Source of the DNA: Chitinilyticum aquatile DSM 21506
GTDB taxonomy: Bacteria > Pseudomonadota > Gammaproteobacteria > Burkholderiales > Chitinibacteraceae
Reading direction: 5' to 3'
Assembly (NCBI RefSeq): GCF_000430805.1
Contig: NZ_AUMS01000013.1
Coordinates: forward strand, 62,001-126,000
Length of the DNA: 64,000 nucleotides
Part shown: positions 35,309 to 44,149 of the stretch, in pieces
Numbering within the stretch: position 1 is the stretch's first letter
How the letters are laid out: the number at the start of each line of letters is the position of its first letter
Made by a program: the position numbers and the translations under genes
The notes under the pieces: model-generated
Seen by the model: the letters and a program-made list of their open reading frames with translations, nothing else
What the model was told of the DNA's origin: nothing
The model's database searches: none

Positions 35309-36070
35309 TTATTCATGCCGATGGTGCCGGTACAGCCACCACTGCAGCTTCAGGTCGTCGAACACCGGCAGCGCGGCGAGGATCAGCAACCAGATGGCCA
35401 GCGGGATCGTGGCCGAATAGCCGATGTGCTTGAAGCTGATGGCGCCGATGATGCCGCCGGCCAGAAAGCTGCCGAACAGCCGCAGATGCAGGGCCAGTTT
35501 CGGGCGGTTGGCGGTCACCGGCGGGGCGTCGGGCTTGTGGCTCAGATAGAGCATTTTGCCGATTTCGATGCCGATGTCCGTGGTGATGCCGGTGATGTGC
35601 GTGGTGCGGATTTCCGCGCCGGAAATCTTGGTGATGATCGCGTTCTGCAGGCCCATGATGTAGCACAGCAGCAGGATGGTGACGGGGGCAAGCAGGTCGT
35701 GCAGCGTGGCCAGAAAGGCGCCGGCAATGCCGAAGACCAGCAGCAGGGCGGCTTCGAGCATCAGGATCATTGCATACTGGCTGCGCAGGTGGCGGCGCCG
35801 CGCCCAGTTGTTGAGGATGGCGGTGGTGATGGCGCCGAGCACGAAGGCCGCCAGCGAGGCCAGCCCGGCCAGCACCAGCGCCAGCTCGCCCAGCGCAAGG
35901 TGGTCGGCGATGCCGGACACCATGCCGGTCATGTGCGAGGTGTATTTGCCGATGGCCAGAAAGCCACCAGCGTTCATCGCGCCGGCAATGAAGGCCAGCG
36001 AGTAGCCCAGGTGGCGGTTGGCTTCCTGGTCGCGGCGATGGCCGGTGAGGCGGCGGAAGTAGGTGCGCAC
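35309..36070 (-). CDS. DUF1275 (YoaK-type) membrane protein
   Basis: A 253-aa protein with six or more hydrophobic segments. DUF1275 motifs: LAFIAGAMNAGGFLAIGKYTSHMTGMVSG, then LLCYIMGLQNAIITKISGAEIRTTHITGITTDIGIEIG, where the N-A and T-H-x-T-G patterns are diagnostic. The start is GTG 36070, with GAGGA overlapping the stop of the chimeric mini-ORF upstream, so the two may be translationally coupled. Function of the family is unknown. Confidence 0.9.
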   Translation of the reverse strand: MRTYFRRLTGHRRDQEANRHLGYSLAFIAGAMNAGGFLAIGKYTSHMTGMVSGIADHLALGELALVLAGLASLAAFVLGAITTAILNNWARRRHLRSQYAMILMLEAALLLVFGIAGAFLATLHDLLAPVTILLLCYIMGLQNAIITKISGAEIRTTHITGITTDIGIEIGKMLYLSHKPDAPPVTANRPKLALHLRLFGSFLAGGIIGAISFKHIGYSATIPLAIWLLILAALPVFDDLKLQWWLYRHHRHE

Positions 36071-36079
36071 AGCAAGTCC

Positions 36080-36202
36080 TCAGGCGTTGAGATGGAATTT
36101 CGCCGCGTTGGCGTGCGCAGTCAGTGTATCGTCGGGCGACAGCTCGCTGGCAAGCTTGTGCGGTGTCTGCGGGGCTGCATAGGGATTGTCCACTCGGCTC
36201 AT
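36080..36202 (-). pseudogene. 40-codon chimera: RDD-type start joined to a hisD-like 3' end
   Basis: On the minus strand ATG 36202 opens MSRVDNPYAAPQTP, the NPYxPP start seen in the two RDD genes nearby. It then continues as KLASELSP...[14 protein letters not shown] with a TGA stop at 36080. The second part aligns with the last 24 codons of hisD in this window (KIASVLAH...[12 protein letters not shown]), including a 17-nt identical run GCGCACGCCAACGCGGC. It therefore looks like a recombination scar. It retains an open frame and sits 9 bp before the GTG of the DUF1275 gene, so it may now act as a leader. Confidence 0.65.
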
Positions 36203-36299
36203 TTCAGCTTGGGTCAGAACTCGCATTGTAATGAATTGCGGCTGGTCGTGGCTTGGGCGAGATCAGGGTGCGGACTGACCCGATTACCCCCTGCCCTTG

Positions 36300-36920
36300 C
36301 TAGCGGACCGGCTCTTTGCGGGTGTGCGTTATCCAGCCCCGGCCTGAGCGTTTCCAGGTGGTGGTAATGTTGCGTCTGCCATCCCAGAGCTCATCCCGGC
36401 TTTCCACCAGTTGCAGTTTTCCATGGTAATAGCGATAAGTGTCAGCACTGTGCTGGCAGCAACTGCCGCGTGAGGCGCTATGAATTGCGCGCCGGCGAGC
36501 ATCGATGTGAAGTTGCGTCAGTTCCGACAGTGTCTGGTCGCGCACGAACTGCTGCCGCTGCGGGTCGTAGAGAAACACGTTGCGGGTGTAGTTTGGTCCG
36601 GCGCCGCCGGAAATGCCGGGCGCAAGCAGGTCGGGATAACCGTCGAAATTGGCATCGACCAGCTGGATAAGCCCGCTGAGGTCATCACTTTCGATTTCCG
36701 CATCGAAGCCGCTGAGCGATTGCACCACATCGCCGCTGTGCCGGTCGTACACCCAGATGGCGGTAAGCGTGCGGTTGTTAGGCCCGTCCTGGATTCCGGC
36801 TTCGAAGCGGAAGCGGTCTGTTGTCGCATGCTGGGTGAGGCTGGTGCTGTCTGCCTGGGCATGCGCAACGGTCATGGTCGCGATCAGCAGTTTGCACAGG
36901 CACGAGATGATGAGTTTCAT
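36300..36920 (-). CDS. XAC2610-like exported protein
   Basis: A 206-aa protein from ATG 36920 with signal peptide MKLIISCLCKLLIATMTVAHAQA. The mature part has LQLVESRDELWDGRRNITTTW and a calcium-site-like VDANFDGYPDLLAPGISGGAGPNYTRNVFLYDP, typical of XAC2610/FG-GAP-like periplasmic proteins. Several Cys residues near SRGSCCQHSADTY could form disulfides. It lies between hisD (after its terminator) and the chimera, on the same strand, outside the his transcript. Function unknown. Confidence 0.75.
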   Translation of the reverse strand: MKLIISCLCKLLIATMTVAHAQADSTSLTQHATTDRFRFEAGIQDGPNNRTLTAIWVYDRHSGDVVQSLSGFDAEIESDDLSGLIQLVDANFDGYPDLLAPGISGGAGPNYTRNVFLYDPQRQQFVRDQTLSELTQLHIDARRRAIHSASRGSCCQHSADTYRYYHGKLQLVESRDELWDGRRNITTTWKRSGRGWITHTRKEPVR

Positions 36921-36944
36921 GGCTGTGATTATTATGCGCCGCCA

Positions 36945-36974
36945 TGAAAAACGGCAGCCTTGTCGGCTGCCGTT
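36945..36974 (-). terminator. Terminator after hisD
   Basis: On the minus strand a perfect 10-bp stem (36974-36965 with 36959-36950, loop GACAA) is followed by TTTTTC. It lies 21 bp past the hisD stop, so hisG-hisD transcription ends here and does not reach the other his genes. Confidence 0.88.
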
Positions 36975-36995
36975 GTGGGGCAAAGGTGACGCGGT

Positions 36996-38288
36996 TCACT
37001 TGAGGCGGAATTCTGCCGCGTTGGCGTGCGCCGTCAGCCCTTCGCCATGCGCGAGCACGCTGGCAATCTTGCCCAGCTTCTGCGCACCGGCTTCGGACAC
37101 CTTGATCAGGCTGGAGCGCTTCTGGAAGTCGTACACGCCCAGCGGGCTGGAGAAACGCGCGCTGCGGGCGGTCGGCAGCACGTGGTTCGGGCCAGCACAG
37201 TAATCGCCCAGCGATTCGCTGGTGAACTTGCCCATGAAAATCGCGCCGGCATGGCGGATTTGCGGCAGCAGCGCTTCCGGGTTTTCTACCGACAGCTCCA
37301 TGTGTTCCGGCGCGATGTAATTGCAGATTTCGCAGGCTTCCGCCAGATCCTTCACCAGGATCAGCGCGCCACGGTTAGCCAGCGATGCGGCGATGATGTC
37401 CTTGCGCGGCTGATTTGGCAGCAGCTTGGCGATGCTGGCGGCCACGGCATCCACGTAGGCGGCGTCCGGGCACAGCAGGATGGATTGCGCGATTTCGTCG
37501 TGCTCGGCCTGGCTGAACAGGTCCATCGCCACCCAGTCCGGATTGGTTGTGCCGTCAGCCAGCACCAGGATTTCCGACGGGCCGGCGACCATGTCGATGC
37601 CGACGATGCCGAAGACCGCGCGCTTGGCGCTGGCGACGTAGGCATTGCCGGGGCCGGTAATCTTGTCGACCTGCGGTACCGTCTGCGTGCCAAAGGCCAG
37701 CGCGCCAACCGCCTGTGCGCCGCCGATGGTAAACGCGCGCGACACGCCGGCCACGAAGGCTGCCGCCAGCACCAGATCGTTCTTTTCACCCTTTGGGGTG
37801 GGGACGACCATGATGATTTCCTTCACGCCGGCCACATGCGCCGGAATGGCGTTCATCAGGACAGAAGACGGGTAGGCCGCCTTGCCGCCCGGCACATAGA
37901 TGCCGACGCGATCCAGCGCGGTGACCTGCTGGCCCAGCAGCGTGCCGTCTTCGTCTTCATACGACCACGACGCCATTTTCTGGCGTTCATGGTAGCGGCG
38001 CACGCGCTCGGCGGCAGCCTGCAGTGCTTCGGCCTGTGCGGCAGGCAGGCGCTCGAAAGCGGCCTTCAGTTCAGCCTGCGTGAGTTCCAGCTCGGCAAAG
38101 TCCTGTGAGCTCATGCCGTCGAAGCGGTTGGTGTATTCGATCACCGCCGCATCGCCGCGTGCTTTTACGTCGGCGAGGATGGCAGCGACGCGATGATCGA
38201 CGTCCGGATCCTGCGACGTCTCAAACGCCAGCAGCGCGGTGAGCTCCTGCTGGAAGTCGGCGGAAGAAGAATCAAGGCGGCGAATCAT
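36996..38288 (-). CDS. hisD: Histidinol dehydrogenase
   Basis: The 430-aa NAD-linked zinc enzyme carries out the last two steps of histidine synthesis. Recognisable: [67 protein letters not shown] (Gln, Glu and His at the zinc site) and [26 protein letters not shown]. The C-terminus [13 protein letters not shown] carries the conserved His. ATG 38288 (MIRRLDSSS) is chosen. A terminator follows, and hisC and hisB do not, unlike the usual hisG-hisD-hisC-hisB order. Confidence 0.97.
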   Translation of the reverse strand: MIRRLDSSSADFQQELTALLAFETSQDPDVDHRVAAILADVKARGDAAVIEYTNRFDGMSSQDFAELELTQAELKAAFERLPAAQAEALQAAAERVRRYHERQKMASWSYEDEDGTLLGQQVTALDRVGIYVPGGKAAYPSSVLMNAIPAHVAGVKEIIMVVPTPKGEKNDLVLAAAFVAGVSRAFTIGGAQAVGALAFGTQTVPQVDKITGPGNAYVASAKRAVFGIVGIDMVAGPSEILVLADGTTNPDWVAMDLFSQAEHDEIAQSILLCPDAAYVDAVAASIAKLLPNQPRKDIIAASLANRGALILVKDLAEACEICNYIAPEHMELSVENPEALLPQIRHAGAIFMGKFTSESLGDYCAGPNHVLPTARSARFSSPLGVYDFQKRSSLIKVSEAGAQKLGKIASVLAHGEGLTAHANAAEFRLK

Positions 38289-38331
38289 GGTGGTCGTCCT
38301 GTATCGCATAAATCAGAATCGGAGGGCTGTT

Positions 38332-39279
38332 TCAATGCTGGCCGGCGTTGCTTTGCACGATGCCTTCGCTGCGCAGCAACAGCACTTTGCCATTACGGCG
38401 GATCAGCGTGTCTGTGGTTTGGGCTTTGATATTGATAATGCTGCCACCGACATCGAGTTCACTGCTCAGAATGACGGTAGCTTGTTTTTTATCCGGCGAT
38501 AGCACCACGCTTTGAATCTCGTAGCGGGAGTCAAGCTGCATCATGCCGCCCATTTTCTCGCCCAGTTGTTCGATGGTGCTGAAAAACTCTTCCTGGTCAG
38601 CACAGGTGGATTTTTTATTGATGTTGCCGAGATTGCTGCTGCCCTGGAAGTCGTCAGCCAGCAGGGCGCACATGGCCTTGGGGTCGCGGGAGAGCATCGC
38701 TTGTTCGTATTGCGCGTAATAATCCCGTGCTTGCTCTACGCTGATGCTGCGGCTGGCGACGAAATACCACCAGCCAGCGGCGGCGAGCAATGCCACGACC
38801 AGTAGTATTTTCCCGAGCGGCAAGGGCTCGCGTGCTGGCTGGAAGCGCTGACTCTGAACCGGGCTGGTGCTGGCTGATGCCCGAGCGGTTTCTCGCGGTT
38901 TGTCGTTCTGGGCCGCCAGCATGCGCGGCATGTCGGTACCGCAGCCCAGGCAAAGTGTGCGTTTGGGCTGCACGCGGGCGCATTTGGGGCAGGTGATCTT
39001 CTCGATAGCCGGTGTTTCCAGCTGCAGGGCCGTTGGAGCAGGATGGGCTGACAGCAGTTCGGCCCTGACCTCAAGCCCTGCGCGGGCAAAATGCTGGAGA
39101 TAGTTGTCCAGCTGCTGCTGTGAAATCTCCCGCTTGATGAGCGCCGGTGCTTTCTGCAACAAGGCGTGTGCTTGAGCCAGCTCCAGCTTCATCAGGCGTG
39201 CCAGATTTTCAGCCGCCAGCTCCGGAGCCGTGCCGGGCAGGGTGTTGCCGGTCAGAATCAGCTGATAGTGGGCGCTCAT
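38332..39279 (-). CDS. Zinc-ribbon, single-span membrane protein between hisG and hisD
   Basis: A 315-aa protein from ATG 39279 (a TTG is adjacent at 39282). The N-terminal part (YQLILTGNTLPGTAPELAAENLARLMKLE...) looks like a small helical domain. A CPKC...CLGCG zinc ribbon follows near residue 96, then a span LGKILLVVALLAAAGWWYFVA. The periplasmic part resembles an NTF2-like fold (QARDYYAQYEQAMLSRDPKAMCALLADDFQG). It sits between hisG and hisD in a place normally free of genes. Role unknown; an envelope sensor is possible. Confidence 0.8.
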   Translation of the reverse strand: MSAHYQLILTGNTLPGTAPELAAENLARLMKLELAQAHALLQKAPALIKREISQQQLDNYLQHFARAGLEVRAELLSAHPAPTALQLETPAIEKITCPKCARVQPKRTLCLGCGTDMPRMLAAQNDKPRETARASASTSPVQSQRFQPAREPLPLGKILLVVALLAAAGWWYFVASRSISVEQARDYYAQYEQAMLSRDPKAMCALLADDFQGSSNLGNINKKSTCADQEEFFSTIEQLGEKMGGMMQLDSRYEIQSVVLSPDKKQATVILSSELDVGGSIINIKAQTTDTLIRRNGKVLLLRSEGIVQSNAGQH

Positions 39280-39313
39280 CAATGGCTTCGCTGTGAAATA
39301 TTCGGCGCCTGGC

Positions 39314-39958
39314 TCAGCGGCCTGTGCCGATGGCGCCTCTGAAGGCGTCGAGCATCGGCTGCAGGCGGTCGCGTTTCAGTTTCAGTGCCGCCTGGTTGAG
39401 CACCAGCCGGCTGGAAATGTCACGGATGTGCTCGACGGCGACCAGTTTGTTGGCCTTGAGCGTGCCGCCGGTGGACACCAGATCGACGATGGCATCGGCC
39501 AGTCCGACCAGCGGGGCCAGCTCCATCGAGCCGTACAGCTTGATCAGGTCGACGTGCACGCCCTTGTCGGCAAAGTGCTCGCGCGCCTGCTTGACATATT
39601 TTGTGGCGATTTTCAGCCGTGCGCCCTGTTTCACTGCGGCGTCGTAGTCGTAGCCTTCCCGCACGGCGACCATCAGGCTGCACTTGGCAATGTCGAGGTC
39701 GAGCGGCTGATAAAGGCCATCGCCGCCGTGTTCGAGCAGCACATCACGGCCGGCGACACCCAGGTCCGCAGCGCCATGCTCGACGTAGGTCGGCACGTCG
39801 GTCGCGCGCACGATGATCAGGCGCACGTCGTCGCGGTTGGTGCCGATGATTAGCTTGCGGCTTTTCTCCGGATCTTCCGCTGGGGTGATGCCGGCTGCGG
39901 CCAGCAGCGGCAGGGTTTCTTCAAAGATGCGGCCTTTCGAGAGCGCGATGGTAATCAT
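39314..39958 (-). CDS. hisG: ATP phosphoribosyltransferase, short form
   Basis: The 214-aa first enzyme of histidine synthesis. [24 protein letters not shown] and the PRPP-site region [19 protein letters not shown] are typical. It is the short HisG class, which lacks the C-terminal regulatory domain and works as a complex with HisZ; no hisZ is in this window. It lies downstream of murA and a DUF4870 gene and upstream of the zinc-ribbon gene. ATG is at 39958. Confidence 0.96.
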   Translation of the reverse strand: MITIALSKGRIFEETLPLLAAAGITPAEDPEKSRKLIIGTNRDDVRLIIVRATDVPTYVEHGAADLGVAGRDVLLEHGGDGLYQPLDLDIAKCSLMVAVREGYDYDAAVKQGARLKIATKYVKQAREHFADKGVHVDLIKLYGSMELAPLVGLADAIVDLVSTGGTLKANKLVAVEHIRDISSRLVLNQAALKLKRDRLQPMLDAFRGAIGTGR

Positions 39959-39996
39959 GGTTGGCTACTGGTCTGCGAGGAGTGACGGGCGGTGGT

Positions 39997-40045
39997 GGGT
40001 ATTAGTCCGCAGCCCTTTCAGGTAAAAGGTTGCAGGCTAATACCC
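39997..40045. repeat. 49-bp palindromic repeat, canonical copy
   Basis: The outer arms are extended: GGGTATTA (39997-40004) pairs perfectly with TAATACCC (40038-40045). AGCC is at offset 14, and the partner reads GGTT. It lies 38 bp upstream of hisG, between it and the DUF4870 gene. Confidence 0.9.
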
Positions 40046-40112
40046 TGTGGTATTCTGGCTGGCCACTGCCGCGCCGCTGCTCGGCGGTTGCGGGAATGCT
40101 AGGGATTATCCC

Positions 40113-40517
40113 TTATTTGAACAGCTTGAGCGTAACAGGGTATTTCGACTTCCAGCCATTGATGGCCTTGGCACCTTCCCACAGGGCGAACATGGCCGAG
40201 CCGATGCCGACCCACCACAGCGGGAAAATGCTGTTGAACATCATGCTGCCGAGCATGGCCACGACGTAGAAGCAGCCCATCAGCAGCTGGAAATTCGTCG
40301 CCTGCAGCGCGTGTTGTTCGACAAATTCGGAATGCACGCGCGCGAACTGCAGGATCAGCACCGGAATCAGCAGCGCCAGAATCGGCAGCGGCAGCACGGG
40401 CAGCCAGAAGATGCCGGCGAGGTGTGCGAGTGCGGCAAAGCCCTTCTCGACCTGCTTGGGCGGCGGCGGGGTGCCGTCGCTGTCGTTGCCTGAGGGTTTG
40501 GGGTTGAGCGTCAGCAT
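40113..40517 (-). CDS. DUF4870-like small membrane protein
   Basis: A 134-aa protein from ATG 40517 (AAGG upstream; the frame is open to 40577). It has a Pro/Lys-rich start (TPPPPKQVEKGFAALAHLAGIF). Two or three hydrophobic spans follow, with the DUF4870 pattern FVEQHALQATNFQLLMGCFYVVAMLGSMM. It is placed between murA and hisG, where related genomes usually have no gene. Function unknown. Confidence 0.82.
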   Translation of the reverse strand: MLTLNPKPSGNDSDGTPPPPKQVEKGFAALAHLAGIFWLPVLPLPILALLIPVLILQFARVHSEFVEQHALQATNFQLLMGCFYVVAMLGSMMFNSIFPLWWVGIGSAMFALWEGAKAINGWKSKYPVTLKLFK

Positions 40518-40628
40518 GTTGGAAACCTTGGTTGAGCCACAGGAGCACAGGGTAACGCCAAGCGGGCTGGCTTGCATGAAGCCAGCTCAATATTTGCGTT
40601 GTTCCCGTGCTCCGGCGGCAAAGACTGT

Positions 40629-41885
<1,257 letters not shown>

Positions 41886-41946
41886 TTACCTCACGGGGCA
41901 ATGACCCCGTCCTGATTCAATTGATGTGTAGGGTGAGTCGTGTTCT

Positions 41947-42141
41947 TCAGCGGCTGAAATACCAGATCAGCCAGACGGCGATCACAATCAGCAGGGGCAG
42001 ATTGGTCAGCGCCTGCAGGCGACTGGCGCTGCGGTTGGCTTCCCTGTCGCGCGCGGCGACCTTGGCATCCGCCAGCTTTTTTTTCTGCTCGTCGATGACG
42101 CCGAGGTCAAAGCGGCGCTCGTCGGGGCGATGATCGCTCAT
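41947..42141 (-). CDS. Small tail-anchored membrane protein between ibaG and murA
   Basis: A 64-aa protein with a charged, predicted coiled-coil N-terminal part (DLGVIDEQKKKLADAKVAARDRE) and one C-terminal span (NLPLLIVIAVWLIWYFS). ATG 42141 overlaps the ibaG stop by one base (TGATG), so it is co-translated. No family was recognised. The spacing, composition and position in a conserved operon support it as real. Confidence 0.68.
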   Translation of the reverse strand: MSDHRPDERRFDLGVIDEQKKKLADAKVAARDREANRSASRLQALTNLPLLIVIAVWLIWYFSR

Positions 42142-42374
42142 CAGGCTGCTTCAGCCGGTGTTTTTGTTGCGCGCAGACTCAGCGCGTGCAGCTCGCCCGA
42201 ATCCAGCTGGCTTTTCAGGCGCTCTTTTACCAGCCGGTGGCGGTCAAGCAGTTTCAGGCCTTCGAAGGCCGTGGACACAATGCTGGCGTAGAAGTGATGC
42301 CCGTCGCCTTCCACCTCGACGGCGGTACAGGGCAGTGCGGCTTCGATGAGTTGCTTGACGTGTTCGGGTGACAT
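42141..42374 (-). CDS. ibaG: BolA-family protein IbaG
   Basis: A 77-aa BolA/YrbA protein that binds monothiol glutaredoxin Fe-S clusters. Key stretch: VEVEGDGHHFYASIVSTAFEGLKLLDRHRLV, with the GDGHHF His typical of IbaG, then the FxxxxxxxRHRxV helix region. It lies between the yadGH genes and murA, the order found across Beta- and Gammaproteobacteria. It is the standard partner of the mla cluster. Confidence 0.93.
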   Translation of the reverse strand: MSPEHVKQLIEAALPCTAVEVEGDGHHFYASIVSTAFEGLKLLDRHRLVKERLKSQLDSGELHALSLRATKTPAEAA

Positions 42375-42476
42375 ACGCTTCTCGTGCGCGGCGTGACGCT
42401 GCGCGATATAAGAAAAGCGCTGATTTTACACCATTATCGCAACTTGGGCCTGCAGCTTGCCGGCCCGGTCTGTTGC

Positions 42477-43232
42477 CTAGTGGCGCAGCTTGTAGCCGCT
42501 TCTGAGCAGCTGCAGCGTATAGAGTGCCAGCAGCAGGCAGCAGCCACCGGCAATCGCCAGTGACAGCCAGGGGCTGGCATCGCTGGCGCCGAAGAAGCCG
42601 TAGCGGAAACCGTCGATGAGATAGAACACCGGATTGGCGTGCGACACCTTCTGCCAGAAGGGGGGCAGGCTGTGAATCGAATAGAACACACCGGACAGAA
42701 AGGTCAGCGGCATGATGAGGAAATTCTGGAAGGCGGCGAGCTGGTCGAATTTCTCGGCCCAGATACCGGCGATGATGCCGAGAATTGCCATGATCATGCT
42801 TCCCAGTAGCGCAAATGCAATGATCCATAGGGGGTATGCGAAGGCAGGCTTTGCAAAGAAAAGTGCTGCAACAAATACCCCGGCCCCTACCACAAGGCCG
42901 CGAATCATGGCGGCCAGCACGTAGGCTCCGAAAAATTCCAGATGCGACAGCGGCGGCAGCAGGATGTAGACAATATTGCCGGTAATCTTCGACTGGATCA
43001 GGCTTGATGATGTGTTGGCGAAGGCGTTCTGCAGCATCGTCATCATCGCCAGCCCCGGAATCAGGAAGGCGGTGTAGCGCACGCCCGGATAAGGTTCGAC
43101 GTGCGCATCCAGCACATGTGCGAACACCAGCAAATACAGGAGCGACGTGAGCACCGGTGCGGCAACGGTCTGGAACGAGACCTTCCAGAAACGCAGGATT
43201 TCCTTGTAGAACAGCGTGTAGAAACCGGTCAT
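42477..43232 (-). CDS. yadH: ABC-2 type permease (YadH family)
   Basis: A 251-aa inner-membrane permease with six spans. MTGFYTLFYKEILRFWKVSFQTVAAPVLTSLLYLLVF is a typical YadH start, and NFLIMPLTFLSGVFYSIHSLP is the conserved ABC-2 motif. It pairs with the ATPase gene 43229-44149 (4-bp overlap). A 49-bp repeat lies inside the coding sequence at 42832-42880, encoding most of the span VFVAALFFAKPAFAYPLW. The frame remains open. Substrate unknown. Confidence 0.93.
   Translation of the reverse strand: MTGFYTLFYKEILRFWKVSFQTVAAPVLTSLLYLLVFAHVLDAHVEPYPGVRYTAFLIPGLAMMTMLQNAFANTSSSLIQSKITGNIVYILLPPLSHLEFFGAYVLAAMIRGLVVGAGVFVAALFFAKPAFAYPLWIIAFALLGSMIMAILGIIAGIWAEKFDQLAAFQNFLIMPLTFLSGVFYSIHSLPPFWQKVSHANPVFYLIDGFRYGFFGASDASPWLSLAIAGGCCLLLALYTLQLLRSGYKLRH
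42832..42880. repeat. 49-bp palindromic repeat inside yadH
   Basis: GGGTAT (42832-42837) and ATACCC (42875-42880) are perfect and exactly 49 bp end to end, extended to GGGGTAT and ATACCCC. The inner AGCC and GGCT arms are not kept. It lies within an open reading frame, unlike the other copies. Confidence 0.55.
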
Positions 43233-44149
43233 GTCGGGCTCGCGGGCTGGGGTGTCTGCATCATGTCGAGGAAAATATCTTCCAGATCAGGTTTGGCGAC
43301 CTCGATGTCGCGCACGCTGATGCCGGCCAGTTTCAGCTCGGCCAGTATGCCTTCCAGTGCCCCGCAGTCGGGCAGGCGCAGCTCGAAACTGCCGTCATCC
43401 CGCTGGCTGATCAGCCTGTCCTGCAGGCTGGCGGGCAATTCCCGGGGCTGCAGGCGCAGCACCAGACTGCGTGCCTTGCCGCGACCCAGCATCCGGCTCT
43501 TGTCCTCGAGGGCGATAAGATTGCCCTGCTTGAGCATGGCGATGCGGTTGCACAGCTCTTCGGCCTCTTCCAGATAATGCGTGGTCAGCACGATGGTGTG
43601 GCCATCGCTGTTCAGTCGCCGGATAAAGGCCCACAGTGTCTGGCGCAGCGCCACGTCGACGCCGGCCGTGGGTTCGTCAAGCACGATTACGGGAGGGCGG
43701 TGCACCAGTGCCTGTGCGACCATCACGCGGCGCTTCATTCCGCCCGACAGGGCGCGCATATTGCTGTTGGCCTTCTCGGTTAGCCCGAGATTGGCGAGGA
43801 TTTCATCAATCCAGTCGTCATTTTTCCGGATGCCGAAATAGCCACTCTGGAAGGTCAGCGTTTCACGAACCGTGAAGAAGGGGTCGAAAACGAGCTCCTG
43901 CGGCACGATGCCGACAGCACGGCGAGCTTGCCGGTAATTGGCCTGGACATCAAAGCCCATGACGCGGGTCGTACCGCTGCTGGCGCGGTTCAGCCCACCG
44001 AGAATCGAAATGAGTGTGGTCTTGCCCGCGCCGTTGGGGCCGAGCAGGGCGAAGAAATCCCCTTCATTGACCTGGAAGCTGACGTTGTCCAGTGCACGGA
44101 AGTCGCCATACAGCTTGCTGACACCGGCAAAATCGATGGCAACACTCAT
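43229..44149 (-). CDS. yadG: ABC transporter ATPase (YadG family)
   Basis: A 306-aa ATPase. Walker A is LLGPNGAGKTTLISILGG, signature LSGGMKRRVMVAQALVH, Walker B PPVIVLDEPTAGVDVALRQ and the H-loop VLTTHYLEEAEELC. The C-terminal extension (about 80 aa) is typical of DrrA/YadG-type ATPases. It is linked to yadH by overlap and overlaps mlaA by 4 bp, so it is in the mla operon. Substrate unknown. Confidence 0.95.
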   Translation of the reverse strand: MSVAIDFAGVSKLYGDFRALDNVSFQVNEGDFFALLGPNGAGKTTLISILGGLNRASSGTTRVMGFDVQANYRQARRAVGIVPQELVFDPFFTVRETLTFQSGYFGIRKNDDWIDEILANLGLTEKANSNMRALSGGMKRRVMVAQALVHRPPVIVLDEPTAGVDVALRQTLWAFIRRLNSDGHTIVLTTHYLEEAEELCNRIAMLKQGNLIALEDKSRMLGRGKARSLVLRLQPRELPASLQDRLISQRDDGSFELRLPDCGALEGILAELKLAGISVRDIEVAKPDLEDIFLDMMQTPQPASPT

